The notes under the pieces: model-generated
Databases searched by the model: none
What the model saw: only the letters and a program-made list of their open reading frames with translations
Told to the model about the DNA's origin: nothing
Translations under genes and position numbers: made by a program
Assembly (NCBI RefSeq): GCF_900099915.1
Contig: NZ_FNDB01000006.1
Location: 62,001-126,000, forward strand
DNA length: 64,000 nt
Source: Flavobacterium omnivorum
Lineage (GTDB): Bacteria; Bacteroidota; Bacteroidia; Flavobacteriales; Flavobacteriaceae
Direction: 5' to 3'
In this document: piece by piece, positions 36,617-46,528 of the stretch
Numbering within the stretch: position 1 is the first letter of the stretch
Layout of the letters: each line of letters begins with the position of its first letter

Positions 36617-39250
36617 TTATTTTAAACCCGACAAACTGTGCTCGATAGTTTCAATTTTTGCCAAAGCATCCGCTTCTTTTTGTCTTTCGTTAGCCAGTAC
36701 TTTCTCTGGCGCACCAGCCACAAATTTCTCATTTGCTAGTTTGTTTTGAACGGATTTCAAAAAACCTTGCGTGTAAATTAGCTCCGCAGTCAATTTAGAA
36801 ACCTCTTCTTCCACGTCAATATTTCCAGTTATTGGGATAAAATATTCATTCGATTTTACCCTAAAAGACAAGGCACCATCCACTTTATCCGAAACATATT
36901 CTAACGAAGTGATATTCCCTAATTTGGTTACAACCGAATCAAAATAAGTAGAAGCTGAATCGTTATTAATCGCTTTCAATTCGATCGCATCTTTGAATGG
37001 AATATTTTTGTCCTTACGAATCGTTCTAATTCCGGAGATCACTTCAATTGTGTTTTCGAAATCAGCAATTAAAGCTGCGTTAAACGGTTTCATCTCTGGC
37101 CAAGTCGAAACAATTAAGGCTTCTTCTGGAGATCTTTCTGCTAAAATTTGCCAAATTTCCTCCGTTAAAAAAGGCATAAATGGATGCAATAATTTCATGT
37201 TATTTTCGAGCATTTCTATAGCTTTCGCCAAAGTAACGCTGTCGATTGGTTGCTGATAAGCTGGTTTTATCATTTCCAAAAACCAAGAACAGAAATCGTC
37301 CCAAACCAATTTGTAAATTGCCATCAACGCATCAGAAATTCTATACTTTTCGAAATTATCTTCAATTTCTAGAAGTGTTTGCTGCAACTTCGCTTCATAC
37401 CATTCTATTGCCACTTTAGACGATTCCGGTTGTGAAATAGCATCTGAAACTTCCCATCCTTTGATTAGTTTAAAAGCATTCCATATTTTATTAGTAAATC
37501 CTTTTCCTTGATTACATAATTCTTCATCAAACATAATATCGTTCCCTGCAGAAGCGCTCAATAGCAAGCCTACTCGAACTCCGTCGGCACCAAATTTTTC
37601 AATCAAATCTAGTGGATCAGGTGAATTTCCTAGTGATTTAGACATTTTACGTCGCTGTTTGTCACGAACTAAACCGGTTAAATAGACATTTGTAAATGGT
37701 TTTTTTCCGGTGTATTCATATCCTGCAATTATCATTCTGGCTACCCAAAAGAATAAAATATCTGGACCTGTAACTAAATCATTCGTAGGATAATAGTATT
37801 TGAAATCTTCACTTTCTGGATCCATAATTCCACCAAAAACAGACATCGGCCAAAGCCAAGAGGAAAACCAAGTGTCTAAAGCATCTACATCCTGTCTAAG
37901 GTCTGAAGCAAGAAGGGAAAAGTTAGAAGTTTTTTCTTTGGCTAAAGCCAAAGCATCCTCAATATTTTCAGCAACTACAAAATCTTCTTTTCCATCACCA
38001 TAGAAATAAGCAGGAATTTGTTGTCCCCACCACAATTGACGCGAAATATTCCAATCTCGAATATTGTTTAACCAATGGGCATAGGTATTATTAAATCGAG
38101 CAGGATGTAATTTAATATCGCCATCAACCAATACCGATTGGATCGCTGGTTTTACTAAATCTTCCATTTTCAAGAACCATTGATCTGATAATCGTGGTTC
38201 AATTACGGCCTTTGTTCTTTCAGATGTTCCTACTTTATTAAGGTGAATTTCTGTTTTTGCTAAAGCTCCAATAGTTTCTAATTCTTTGGCAATCGCCTCC
38301 CGAACCACAAAACGATCTTTTCCTTGGTAGTGCAATCCAAAGCTATTTAAAGTGGCATCTTCATTGAAAATATCAATAATTTCAAGATTGTGTTTCTCAC
38401 CTAATGCTTTATCATTCATATCGTGCGCCGGAGTGACTTTTAAACACCCTGTTCCAAATTCAACATCTACATAATCATCTTCGATAATAGGAATCACGCG
38501 ACCGCAAATAGGAACAATGGCACTCTTCCCTTTCAAGTAAGCAAAACGTTCATCATTTGGATTGATACAAATCGCGCTATCTCCAAAAATTGTTTCTGGA
38601 CGCGTAGTAGCAATGGTCAGAAAATCTTCACTTCCTTCTATTTTATATTTTAGGAAATATAATTTTCCTTGTTGTTCTTCATAAATTACTTCTTCGTCTG
38701 ACAAAGTTGTTTTCGCTTCAGGATCCCAGTTCACCATTCGGTATCCTCTATAAATCAGTCCTTTGTTGTATAAATCTACAAAAGAACGAATTACAGATGC
38801 CGACATATCTGGATCCATTGTAAATTTAGTTCTTTCCCAATCGCAAGAGGCACCTAGTTTTTTTAATTGGTCTAGAATAACCCCACCATATTTGTCTGTC
38901 CATTCCCATGCATGGGCTAAAAACTCTTCGCGGGTCAAATCATTTTTATTTATTCCTTCGGCTTTTAATTTGGCTACCACTTTAGCTTCAGTTGCAATCG
39001 AAGCATGATCGGTTCCCGGAACCCAACAAGCGTTGAATCCTTTCAATCGCGCTCTTCTTATTAAGACATCCTGAATAGTGTTATTTAACATGTGACCCAT
39101 GTGCAGAACTCCCGTCACATTGGGTGGCGGAATTACTATGGTGTAGGGTGTTCTATGGTCTGGTTCTGAGTGAAAATAATTATTTTTCATCCAGTAGTCA
39201 TACCACTTATTTTCAATAGTTTGAGCGTCAAATTGTGCAGGAATCGTCAT
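36617..39250 (-). CDS. valS: Valyl-tRNA synthetase
   Basis: An 877-aa class I synthetase charging tRNA-Val. The HIGH motif is HMGH (50-53) in PPPNVTGVLHMGHM. The KMSKS motif lies in RRKMSKSLGNSPDP. The editing (CP1) domain with TTRPETIFGD is present. The C-terminal coiled-coil tRNA-binding arm (about 810-877, starting IDVEEEVSKLTAEL) is complete. Length is normal for bacterial ValS. It is monocistronic on the minus strand. Confidence 0.97.
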   Translation of the reverse strand: MTIPAQFDAQTIENKWYDYWMKNNYFHSEPDHRTPYTIVIPPPNVTGVLHMGHMLNNTIQDVLIRRARLKGFNACWVPGTDHASIATEAKVVAKLKAEGINKNDLTREEFLAHAWEWTDKYGGVILDQLKKLGASCDWERTKFTMDPDMSASVIRSFVDLYNKGLIYRGYRMVNWDPEAKTTLSDEEVIYEEQQGKLYFLKYKIEGSEDFLTIATTRPETIFGDSAICINPNDERFAYLKGKSAIVPICGRVIPIIEDDYVDVEFGTGCLKVTPAHDMNDKALGEKHNLEIIDIFNEDATLNSFGLHYQGKDRFVVREAIAKELETIGALAKTEIHLNKVGTSERTKAVIEPRLSDQWFLKMEDLVKPAIQSVLVDGDIKLHPARFNNTYAHWLNNIRDWNISRQLWWGQQIPAYFYGDGKEDFVVAENIEDALALAKEKTSNFSLLASDLRQDVDALDTWFSSWLWPMSVFGGIMDPESEDFKYYYPTNDLVTGPDILFFWVARMIIAGYEYTGKKPFTNVYLTGLVRDKQRRKMSKSLGNSPDPLDLIEKFGADGVRVGLLLSASAGNDIMFDEELCNQGKGFTNKIWNAFKLIKGWEVSDAISQPESSKVAIEWYEAKLQQTLLEIEDNFEKYRISDALMAIYKLVWDDFCSWFLEMIKPAYQQPIDSVTLAKAIEMLENNMKLLHPFMPFLTEEIWQILAERSPEEALIVSTWPEMKPFNAALIADFENTIEVISGIRTIRKDKNIPFKDAIELKAINNDSASTYFDSVVTKLGNITSLEYVSDKVDGALSFRVKSNEYFIPITGNIDVEEEVSKLTAELIYTQGFLKSVQNKLANEKFVAGAPEKVLANERQKEADALAKIETIEHSLSGLK

Positions 39251-39460
39251 TTTATTTTGGATTTTAAGATAGGCTAACTAGGTTCATCGATTCAATACGA
39301 AATCCACTCCACAGCTTGCCGTAAATCTTTGGTCTGATATTTGTAATTGATATTGAGAACAAAAGTAAATAATTAAGTACACTATAAAAAGAGAAATAAA
39401 TATTTGTGCGTTAATTAAAACGAAGTATATTTACTTTAATGATTAAAAATAAAAATAAAA

Positions 39461-39847
39461 ATGAAAAAAACTATAATTCTATTCGCATTCGCATTGATCA
39501 GTAGTATCGGTTTTGCTCAAAACGGACCTAAAATCGTATTTTCTGCTAAGGACAATACCATCGATTATGGACGGGTTACTAAGAATGAAGATGGCAGTCG
39601 CGATTTTACCTTTACCAACACCGGTAATGCACCACTAATAATCACTAATGTATTATCAACTTGTGGCTGTACCGTTCCTACAAAACCAAATGAACCAATT
39701 ATGCCAGGAAAAACAGGAAAAATTACAGTGAAATACAACATGGCTCCAGGACCTATCCGAAAAACAATAACTGTGGAATCGAATGCAGTAAATTATGAAG
39801 GCGGAAGAGTCGCTCTGAAAATTAAAGGAGAAGTAATTTCCAATTAA
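39461..39847 (+). CDS. DUF1573 exported protein
   Basis: A 128-aa protein with signal MKKTIILFAFALISSIGFAQ. The mature part is a single Ig-like DUF1573 domain: DYGRVTKNEDGSRDFTFTNTG, then LIITNVLSTCGCTVPTKPNEP with the typical CGC pair, then PGKTGKITVKYN and a strand-rich end. The family is widespread in Bacteroidota envelopes and of unknown function. A strong terminator follows, shared with the converging protease gene. Confidence 0.9.
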   Translation: MKKTIILFAFALISSIGFAQNGPKIVFSAKDNTIDYGRVTKNEDGSRDFTFTNTGNAPLIITNVLSTCGCTVPTKPNEPIMPGKTGKITVKYNMAPGPIRKTITVESNAVNYEGGRVALKIKGEVISN

Positions 39848-39867
39848 TACATTATTTATCAAACTAA

Positions 39868-39902
39868 AATGCTTCTGAACTATTTTTCAGAAGCATTTTT
39901 TT
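39868..39902. terminator. Bidirectional terminator
   Basis: AATGCTTCTGAA (39868-39879) pairs perfectly with TTCAGAAGCATT (39886-39897) and a T run follows, between the DUF1573 gene and the converging protease gene. Confidence 0.88.
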
Positions 39903-41231
39903 TTACAAAATATCATCTAATTGAAAACTGAACTTCAAAATTTGTTTTTGACGTTCTACTTCTAAAGTAATCCACTTCTGGTCTATCGATTTAAAAAGGG
40001 TATTAATTTCTTGCAACGTATACTTGTAAGGAACGATAGTATTAATGCTAATAATTAAATCCCCTTTTTGTAACCCTGCTATAGCGGCTGGAGAATTTAT
40101 CCTAACATTAGCAATTTCAAAAATAGGCTTTAGTTTAAATTTATATTTAAAATCCGTCTTTGGTCCTATGCCTCCAGACTCGCCATATTTACTAGCTAAC
40201 GGAACTGTTTCCATTCGCACAGTTTCCTGAATCCATTGCAAGCCATTGTGTTGAATCTCTACACCACTTTTATTATAACTAAAAGGAGTTGAAAATTCAC
40301 TGTTCTTTTTCAAATGCAATCGTTGGTTTTGATAATCAAAAACCACATTAAATCTTTTCATGATTTCGCCACCTACAGATCCCATTCGATCAGGCACCAT
40401 CGTTACATTTCTGATCGAAACAGAGTCTGGAAAAGCCGCAACTGGAGCACTAAATTCAAAATCAGCCATCTTAAATTTTTGAAGTCGCCCTCTTTTACCT
40501 TCAACGTCCCCGCTAAATCCCCTTCCTAAAAAATCATCAAAATTTTTCACGGGAACTTTTATAAAAGCGGAACGATCTTGAAACAACCAAACAGCATCAC
40601 TGTTACCAATGTCAATCAACAACTTTACCGCAACTTCATGATTATTTAGCGTAACGGTGCTATTTACATAAGGCTTGAATTTTTCAATAGTGATGGGAAT
40701 CGTGTTAAATTTCTTTTCAAATTTAGTACGGTTTCTTTCATTGTTCTGGTGAATTATAATCCTTTTTTTGTGGTAATTCACTTCGACTAAATTATTTCGA
40801 AAAAACTGATAACCAATAATCCCGTTCACAGGAATCCCAATATGAGAAGATAAATTAAACTCAGGATCCAAAACAATATAAAGCATGTGATTCTTAATCA
40901 TTAAATCACTAAATTCTAACGTATTATTCGTAGACTTTAATCCTTCGACAGCGGCTTGATTTCCTAAACCTTTTAGTAATACCTTTTCAGCATTAAAAAA
41001 ACGGACTTCTTTTTTTTCTTCTAAACTAAACAATATAGTCTCAGCGACTCCTGTATCTAACAAAAAATTTAGTTCAATTCCATTGACTTTGATAGGTACA
41101 AAAACTAAATTATTAATCAATTTAAAAGGTACGCTGGTTTTATATACCCCTTTTTCGAACTGAAATCCTTCTTGTGCAAAAACAGACACAACATACAGAT
41201 AGGTAAATAGTAAAAATAGTACTTTTTTCAT
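39903..41231 (-). CDS. Retropepsin-like aspartyl protease with C-terminal PDZ domain
   Basis: A 442-aa exported protein with signal MKKVLFLLFTYLYVVSVFAQ. There are two aspartyl-protease-like repeats: the first has NFLLDTGVAETIL (catalytic-type DTG) and the second KLLIDIGNSDAVWL, where DIG replaces the usual DTG or DSG. A PDZ-like domain at about 350-440 carries INSPAAIAGLQKGDLIISIN. This matches the gag-polyprotein-type aspartate protease plus PDZ proteins of Bacteroidota. The altered second motif may reduce or change activity. It is monocistronic. Confidence 0.85.
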   Translation of the reverse strand: MKKVLFLLFTYLYVVSVFAQEGFQFEKGVYKTSVPFKLINNLVFVPIKVNGIELNFLLDTGVAETILFSLEEKKEVRFFNAEKVLLKGLGNQAAVEGLKSTNNTLEFSDLMIKNHMLYIVLDPEFNLSSHIGIPVNGIIGYQFFRNNLVEVNYHKKRIIIHQNNERNRTKFEKKFNTIPITIEKFKPYVNSTVTLNNHEVAVKLLIDIGNSDAVWLFQDRSAFIKVPVKNFDDFLGRGFSGDVEGKRGRLQKFKMADFEFSAPVAAFPDSVSIRNVTMVPDRMGSVGGEIMKRFNVVFDYQNQRLHLKKNSEFSTPFSYNKSGVEIQHNGLQWIQETVRMETVPLASKYGESGGIGPKTDFKYKFKLKPIFEIANVRINSPAAIAGLQKGDLIISINTIVPYKYTLQEINTLFKSIDQKWITLEVERQKQILKFSFQLDDIL

Positions 41232-41357
41232 TACAATAGTTTACATAAAAATACTAAATTAATTCAATCAAAAATGCAGATTTAACACTATATACGTCTA
41301 ATGATTGTAATAAATTCGAAAAAAAAATCGCAAATTTGCAATTCAATAATTAAGACT

Positions 41358-42563
41358 ATGCCAAAAATATCAAACAAAGGCAAACAAATGCCTGAATCAC
41401 CAATACGAAAATTGGTGCCATACTCTGAAATAGCTAAGAAAAAAGGACATAAAGTATATCATTTGAACATTGGTCAACCCGATATAAAAACACCGGAAGT
41501 TGCTATGAATGCGGTTAAAAATATTGATTTAACCATTCTGGAATACAGCCATTCTGCAGGAAACGAAAGTTACAGAAAAAAACTAGCCAACTACTATACA
41601 AATCAAGGTATTTCCGTAAATATTGAAGACATCATTATCACAACAGGAGGATCTGAAGCGTTAATGTTTGCCATGGGAAGCACGATGGATCAAGGTGATG
41701 AAATTATTATTCCAGAACCCTTTTATGCAAATTATAACGGATTTTCAACGGCGTCTGGCGTGAACGTTATTCCTGTTATCTCCACTATCGAAACGGGTTT
41801 TGCGCTTCCAGCAGTGGCCGATTTTGAAAAACTGATTACTCCAAAAACAAAAGCTATTCTTATTTGTAATCCAGGAAATCCTACTGGATATTTATACTCC
41901 AAAGAAGAAATCATGCAGTTAGCAGCTCTGGTTAAAAAACATGATTTATTCTTAATATCTGATGAGGTGTATCGCGAATTCACTTATGACGGCGACATAC
42001 ATTATTCTGTTATGAGCGTTCCTGGACTTGAAGAACATGCCATTATGATCGATTCGGTTTCAAAAAGATATAGCATGTGTGGTGCGAGAATAGGGTGTAT
42101 TGTTTCTAAAAATAAGGAAGTGATGACTACAGCGATGAAATTTGCGCAAGCAAGATTGAGTCCTCCTACTATTGAACAAATTGCAAGTGAAGCAGCACTG
42201 GACACACCGCAAAGTTATTTTGACGAAGTAATTTCAGAATATAGAGAACGTAGAGATACTTTAATTGAAGAATTAAACAAAATAGATGGTGTAATTGTGA
42301 GCAAACCTAAAGGTGCTTTTTATTGCATTGCGCAATTGCCAGTGAACAACGCCGACGCTTTCGCTCAATGGCTTTTAGAAAGTTATGACTTAGATGGCGA
42401 AACCATAATGGTTGCACCAGCAGCAGGTTTTTACTCTACCCCAGGAATGGGATTGAATCAGGTTCGAATTGCTTATGTTTTAAAGAAAGATGATCTGATT
42501 AGTGCAGTTCGCATTTTAAAAGCAGCAATTCCAGTTTACAATGCAACACAAAATCAAGCATAA
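41358..42563 (+). CDS. PLP-dependent class I/II aminotransferase
   Basis: From ATG 41358 (MPKISNKGKQ) a 401-aa fold-type I aminotransferase. Visible parts are the N-terminal VYHLNIGQPDIKTP, the PLP-binding TTGGSEALMFAMG, NPGNPTGYLYS, the SDEVYREF segment with its cofactor Asp, the Schiff-base Lys in DSVSKRYSMCG, and ARIGCIVS. Overall it looks like an aspartate- or aromatic-type aminotransferase. The substrate is not set by the motifs. An upstream in-frame start at 41301 adds a Lys/Ile-rich stretch unlike the family. Confidence 0.9.
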   Translation: MPKISNKGKQMPESPIRKLVPYSEIAKKKGHKVYHLNIGQPDIKTPEVAMNAVKNIDLTILEYSHSAGNESYRKKLANYYTNQGISVNIEDIIITTGGSEALMFAMGSTMDQGDEIIIPEPFYANYNGFSTASGVNVIPVISTIETGFALPAVADFEKLITPKTKAILICNPGNPTGYLYSKEEIMQLAALVKKHDLFLISDEVYREFTYDGDIHYSVMSVPGLEEHAIMIDSVSKRYSMCGARIGCIVSKNKEVMTTAMKFAQARLSPPTIEQIASEAALDTPQSYFDEVISEYRERRDTLIEELNKIDGVIVSKPKGAFYCIAQLPVNNADAFAQWLLESYDLDGETIMVAPAAGFYSTPGMGLNQVRIAYVLKKDDLISAVRILKAAIPVYNATQNQA

Positions 42564-42614
42564 GCAACTAAATTCTTCAGATTTAAAACTGGACTAAACT
42601 GGATTTAATATAAA

Positions 42615-42650
42615 AAAGGCAATAGCGAACTCGTTATTGCCTTTCTTTTT
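42615..42650 (+). terminator. Rho-independent terminator
   Basis: AAAGGCAATA (42615-42624) pairs with TATTGCCTTT (42635-42644) and a T-rich run follows, after the aminotransferase gene. Confidence 0.85.
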
Positions 42651-42787
42651 AGGCCTAAAAAAGAAACAAAAACACCTTGAAGAAGCGATAAAGTGCGTTT
42701 AAATAGTAGGAGCGATAGAAATTCTTTAATTTTTATTATTTATCTTTACCCCTTAAATAATTACACCCACTATAATAGTTGCTTTTA

Positions 42788-43459
42788 ATGATAAATAAAG
42801 AAGAATTTCAAGACGAAATAGGAGACAATCATATTAGTTTATCCGCAAAGAATCCAATTAGAGATGACGCTTTCACCATTTCTGATGATGATAAAATCGA
42901 AAAAATAAAAAAAGACGTTGAGAACATCCTGCTTACACTTGGAATGGACTTGACTGATGATAGTTTAAAAGGCACACCCAATCGTGTGGCTAAAATGTTT
43001 GTAAAAGAAATTTTTGGAGGTTTAAATCCTGCAAAAAAACCAAAAGCATCCACTTTTGACAACAATTACAAATATGGTGAAATGTTAGTTGAGAAAAATA
43101 TCATCGTCTATTCTACTTGTGAACACCATTTATTACCCATTATAGGAAGAGCTCACGTAGGTTATATTTCTAACGGAAGAGTTATTGGTTTATCTAAAAT
43201 GAACCGCATCGTAGAATATTATGCCAAAAGACCTCAGGTACAAGAACGCTTAACGATGCAAATTGTGCAAGAATTACAAATTGCTTTAGGCACTGAAGAT
43301 GTTGCTTGTGTGATAGATGCTAAACACCTTTGTGTTAATTCTAGAGGAATCAGTGATATCGAAAGTAGCACTGTAACATCCGAGTTTGGAGGAAAATTTA
43401 AAGACAGCGTTACTCGCAGAGAATTCTTAGATTATATCAAACTAGAAACAAAGTTCTAA
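42788..43459 (+). CDS. folE: GTP cyclohydrolase I
   Basis: Converts GTP to dihydroneopterin triphosphate, the first step of folate and pterin synthesis. From ATG 42788 the protein is 223 aa. Zinc ligands lie in STCEHHLLP and in the later HLCVNSRGI. The substrate segment GLSKMNRIVEYYAKRPQVQERLT is canonical. The N-terminal 45 residues are acidic and variable, as usual. A TTG codon 9 bp upstream is a less likely start. A TATCTTTA box about 38 bp upstream resembles a -7 element. Confidence 0.96.
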   Translation: MINKEEFQDEIGDNHISLSAKNPIRDDAFTISDDDKIEKIKKDVENILLTLGMDLTDDSLKGTPNRVAKMFVKEIFGGLNPAKKPKASTFDNNYKYGEMLVEKNIIVYSTCEHHLLPIIGRAHVGYISNGRVIGLSKMNRIVEYYAKRPQVQERLTMQIVQELQIALGTEDVACVIDAKHLCVNSRGISDIESSTVTSEFGGKFKDSVTRREFLDYIKLETKF

Positions 43460-43535
43460 ATCTTATTCACCCGCAGTGCGGCACGAAATAAGAAGGATAT
43501 TGAACAATAAAATTACATTTTTTTAATGCAGAAAT

Positions 43536-43617
43536 GCCCTAGCCCTGATTGAAGTGAAAATCCTTTTTATCGCCCTTGCGAATAAAAAGATTGAAGCGGA
43601 AAGCAGGAAGCAGCTCC
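43536..43617 (+). ncRNA. Structured leader repeat, copy 3 (upstream of cysS)
   Basis: Begins GCCCTAGCCCTGATTGAAGTG and, after a central hairpin in which CCTTTTTATCG pairs with CGAATAAAAAG-type sequence, ends GAAAGCAGGAAGCAGCTCC. It finishes 16 bp before the cysS ATG, so it would lie in the leader or just before the translation start. Flanks match copies 1 and 2, while the stem sequence differs and stays paired. Confidence 0.6.
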
Positions 43618-43633
43618 AAAAAAAACAATTGAA

Positions 43634-45112
43634 ATGCCTTTATACAAGAGTCAGACTTTAAAAATATACAATTCACTTTCGGGAGAGAAAGAAACATTTA
43701 CACCTATTCATGAAGGAAATGTGGGAATGTATGTTTGCGGACCAACTGTTTACAGCAATGTGCATCTTGGAAATGTGCGAACATTCATGTCTTTTGACGT
43801 GATTTTTAGGTATTTTTTGCATTTGGACTACAAGGTTCGCTACGTTCGTAATATTACTGATGTAGGTCATATTGTGGATGATGTAGATGAAGGTGAAGAT
43901 AAAATTGCAAAAAAAGCACGCTTAGAGCAGCTAGAACCCATGGAAGTGGTGCAACGATATACCGTAGATTTTCACGATATTTTGAATGCTTTCAACTTTT
44001 TACCGCCTAGTATTGAGCCAACGGCAACGGGTCATATTATTGAACAGATTGAAATTATCAAGACCATTATTGATAAAGGAATAGGTTACGAAGCCAATGG
44101 ATCAGTTTATTTTGATGTAGTTAAATTCAATAAAACAAATCATTACGGGCGATTAAGTGGTCGAAATATCGAAGATATGCTTACCAATACGCGAGATTTA
44201 GACGGTCAAACTGATAAAAGAAATCCCCAGGATTTTGCGCTTTGGAAAAAAGCAGAAACACAGCACATCATGCGCTGGCCTTCGCCATGGAGTGATGGAT
44301 TTCCGGGTTGGCACGTAGAATGTACCGCAATGAGTACTAAATACTTAGGCAATCATTTTGATATTCACGGTGGAGGAATGGACTTAAAATTCCCGCATCA
44401 TGAGTGTGAAATTGCTCAAAACGAGGCTTGCACGGGTCAAACTCCGGTTAATTATTGGCTACATGCCAATATGTTAACTTTGAACGGTAAAAAAATGGCT
44501 AAATCTACCGGAAATAATATTTTACCCCGAGAAATATTAACAGGTGAAAATACTGTTTTAAGTAAAGCTTTCTCAGCATCTGTAGCCCGATTTTTTATGT
44601 TGCAAGCGCATTACCGCAGTATTCTTGACTTTTCAGATGACGCGATTGTTGCTTCTGAAAAAGGATATAAGCGATTGATGGAAGCAATAAATTCGTTAAA
44701 AGAGATCACTGTCGCTGCAAAAAGCACTATTAATATTCCAGCATGGAAGCAATTGTGTTATGATGCAATGAATGATGATTTTAATACGCCTATCCTAATA
44801 GCACAGTTGTTTGAAGGCGTTCGCTTTATCAATTTGCTAAAAGAGGAGAAAGAGAGTTTGGATGCAGAAGACTTAGATTGTTTTGCAAAAACAATGAATG
44901 CATTTGTTTTTGATGTGCTAGGACTAGAAGAAGAGAAAATTTCTGACAGCACTAACGATAAATTACAAGGAACAGTAAATATGTTAATCGAAATGAGAAA
45001 ACAGGCTAGAGAAAACAAGAATTTTGCTTTGTCTGATCAAATTAGAGACCAGTTGATCACATTAGGAATCCAACTTAAAGATGGCAAAGAAGGTACTACT
45101 TTCTCGATTTAA
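43634..45112 (+). CDS. cysS: Cysteinyl-tRNA synthetase
   Basis: A 492-aa class I synthetase charging tRNA-Cys. The N-terminal [16 protein letters not shown] has the zinc-ligand Cys and the HIGH-type motif HLGN (44-47). Further zinc ligands lie in HVECTAMS and [10 protein letters not shown]. The KMSKS motif appears as KKMAKSTGN. The DALR-type C-terminal helical domain is present. Length is normal. The structured repeat ends 16 bp before the start. Confidence 0.97.
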   Translation: MPLYKSQTLKIYNSLSGEKETFTPIHEGNVGMYVCGPTVYSNVHLGNVRTFMSFDVIFRYFLHLDYKVRYVRNITDVGHIVDDVDEGEDKIAKKARLEQLEPMEVVQRYTVDFHDILNAFNFLPPSIEPTATGHIIEQIEIIKTIIDKGIGYEANGSVYFDVVKFNKTNHYGRLSGRNIEDMLTNTRDLDGQTDKRNPQDFALWKKAETQHIMRWPSPWSDGFPGWHVECTAMSTKYLGNHFDIHGGGMDLKFPHHECEIAQNEACTGQTPVNYWLHANMLTLNGKKMAKSTGNNILPREILTGENTVLSKAFSASVARFFMLQAHYRSILDFSDDAIVASEKGYKRLMEAINSLKEITVAAKSTINIPAWKQLCYDAMNDDFNTPILIAQLFEGVRFINLLKEEKESLDAEDLDCFAKTMNAFVFDVLGLEEEKISDSTNDKLQGTVNMLIEMRKQARENKNFALSDQIRDQLITLGIQLKDGKEGTTFSI

Positions 45113-45210
45113 TTTCAATGCAAGTTCGATGCTTCTTAACTCTATCAAAAAAAAAGACCTCAAAAAAGGAATTAATGATATTTTAAGCTTTATAATTCCC
45201 AAGTGAAACT

Positions 45211-45450
45211 ATGAAAATAACTGCACCATTTATCATTTTAGTTCGGTTTTATCAAGTAGCGATTTCACCGTTCACACCTTCAGCTTGTCGATTTGAGCCC
45301 ACTTGCTCCTCTTACATGATTGAAGCGCTGCAAACTCATGGGTTATTTTATGGAGGATATCTGGGAACAAAACGAATTTTAAGTTGTCATCCTTGGGGGA
45401 AAACAGGATATGATCCTGTGCCTAAAAAATCTTGCCTTCATAAACATTAG
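45211..45450 (+). CDS. yidD: Membrane protein insertion efficiency factor YidD
   Basis: A 79-aa protein with an N-terminal amphipathic or membrane helix ([15 protein letters not shown]) and the family core [19 protein letters not shown], then [20 protein letters not shown]. It assists YidC and Sec insertion of inner-membrane proteins. It lies between cysS and lgt on the same strand, about 100 and 63 bp away. Confidence 0.95.
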   Translation: MKITAPFIILVRFYQVAISPFTPSACRFEPTCSSYMIEALQTHGLFYGGYLGTKRILSCHPWGKTGYDPVPKKSCLHKH

Positions 45451-45513
45451 TTTTTATAGTACAAATTTTACTTTTAATCTTTATTTTTACCTAAAATAAC
45501 AAAATTACAATAC

Positions 45514-46467
45514 ATGACACATGCTTTAAACATTGTTTGGAACCCATCAGAAGGAATTGATTTAGGCTTTTTTATAATTCGGTATTACAGTTTAATGTTT
45601 GTCATTGCTTTTGGATTAGGCTGGTATATCATGAAAAATATTTTCGATCGCGAAGGAGAATCGATAGAAAAATTAGACTCTTTATTTATCTGGACTGTAT
45701 TGGCGACTTTGATTGGTGCTCGTTTAGGACATGTTTTCTTTTACGATTGGGAGTATTACCGCAATCACCGACTGGAGATATTCTTACCTATAAGAGAAAA
45801 TCCAAACGAAGCTCTATTTAGCATTATTAAAGGCTGGGAATTTACTGGTTTTCAAGGATTAGCAAGTCACGGAGCTGCAATTTCTATCATTATTGCTATG
45901 TACTTCTACAGTAAAAATATATTAAAAAAACCGCAGTTATGGATTTTGGATCGCGTGGTTATTCCTGTTGCGAGCGGTGCTATTTTCGTCAGATTGGGTA
46001 ACTTTTTCAATTCGGAAATCATAGGTCATGAAACGACTTCTCCCTTTGGAATAAAATTCATAAAAGACCACTTTAGTCCTATGGATGCTGTAAATGCTAC
46101 TCAGATACCTAATCCTAAAGAAGCTTACACCGCCATTGCAACAGACCCTAAATTTGCTGTATTATTAGAGCAAGTGCCAGTAAGACATCCTACACAATTG
46201 TACGAAGCAATTTGTTATATTTTTGTATTTGCAGTCTTATTTTTCTTGTATTGGAAAACTGAAAAAAGAAAATATACAGGATTTATTTTCGGAATGTTTC
46301 TAGTGTTGTTGTTTACGGTACGTTTTATCGTAGAATCCGTTAAGGAAAGCCAAGGCGGTTTTGAAAGTGCTCTCGGTTTGTTTTCAACAGGACAATGGCT
46401 TAGTATTCCTTTTGTACTTATAGGATTGTATTTTATATTTACTGCTGAAAGAGAAATTACGAATTAA
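45514..46467 (+). CDS. lgt: Prolipoprotein diacylglyceryl transferase
   Basis: A 317-aa polytopic inner-membrane enzyme that transfers diacylglycerol from phosphatidylglycerol to the lipobox Cys of prolipoproteins. Seven membrane segments can be traced. Signature parts are LIGARLGHVFFYDW, GLASHGAAISI, the Lgt signature RLGNFFNSEIIG, and RHPTQLYEA. A loop insert (about 185-215, DAVNATQIPNPKEAY) is typical of Bacteroidota. It serves the many lipoproteins in this window. A strong terminator follows. Confidence 0.96.
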   Translation: MTHALNIVWNPSEGIDLGFFIIRYYSLMFVIAFGLGWYIMKNIFDREGESIEKLDSLFIWTVLATLIGARLGHVFFYDWEYYRNHRLEIFLPIRENPNEALFSIIKGWEFTGFQGLASHGAAISIIIAMYFYSKNILKKPQLWILDRVVIPVASGAIFVRLGNFFNSEIIGHETTSPFGIKFIKDHFSPMDAVNATQIPNPKEAYTAIATDPKFAVLLEQVPVRHPTQLYEAICYIFVFAVLFFLYWKTEKRKYTGFIFGMFLVLLFTVRFIVESVKESQGGFESALGLFSTGQWLSIPFVLIGLYFIFTAEREITN

Positions 46468-46490
46468 AAAAAATAATTTGAAAGCAAAAA

Positions 46491-46528
46491 AAAGCGTTAT
46501 CTGAATCAAAACAGGTGACGCTTTTTTT
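46491..46528. terminator. Terminator after lgt
   Basis: AAAGCGTTATCTG (46491-46503) pairs along its whole length with CAGGTGACGCTTT (46512-46524), using two G-U pairs, and seven T residues follow. It overlaps the 3' end of the converging pagL-like pseudogene. Confidence 0.88.
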
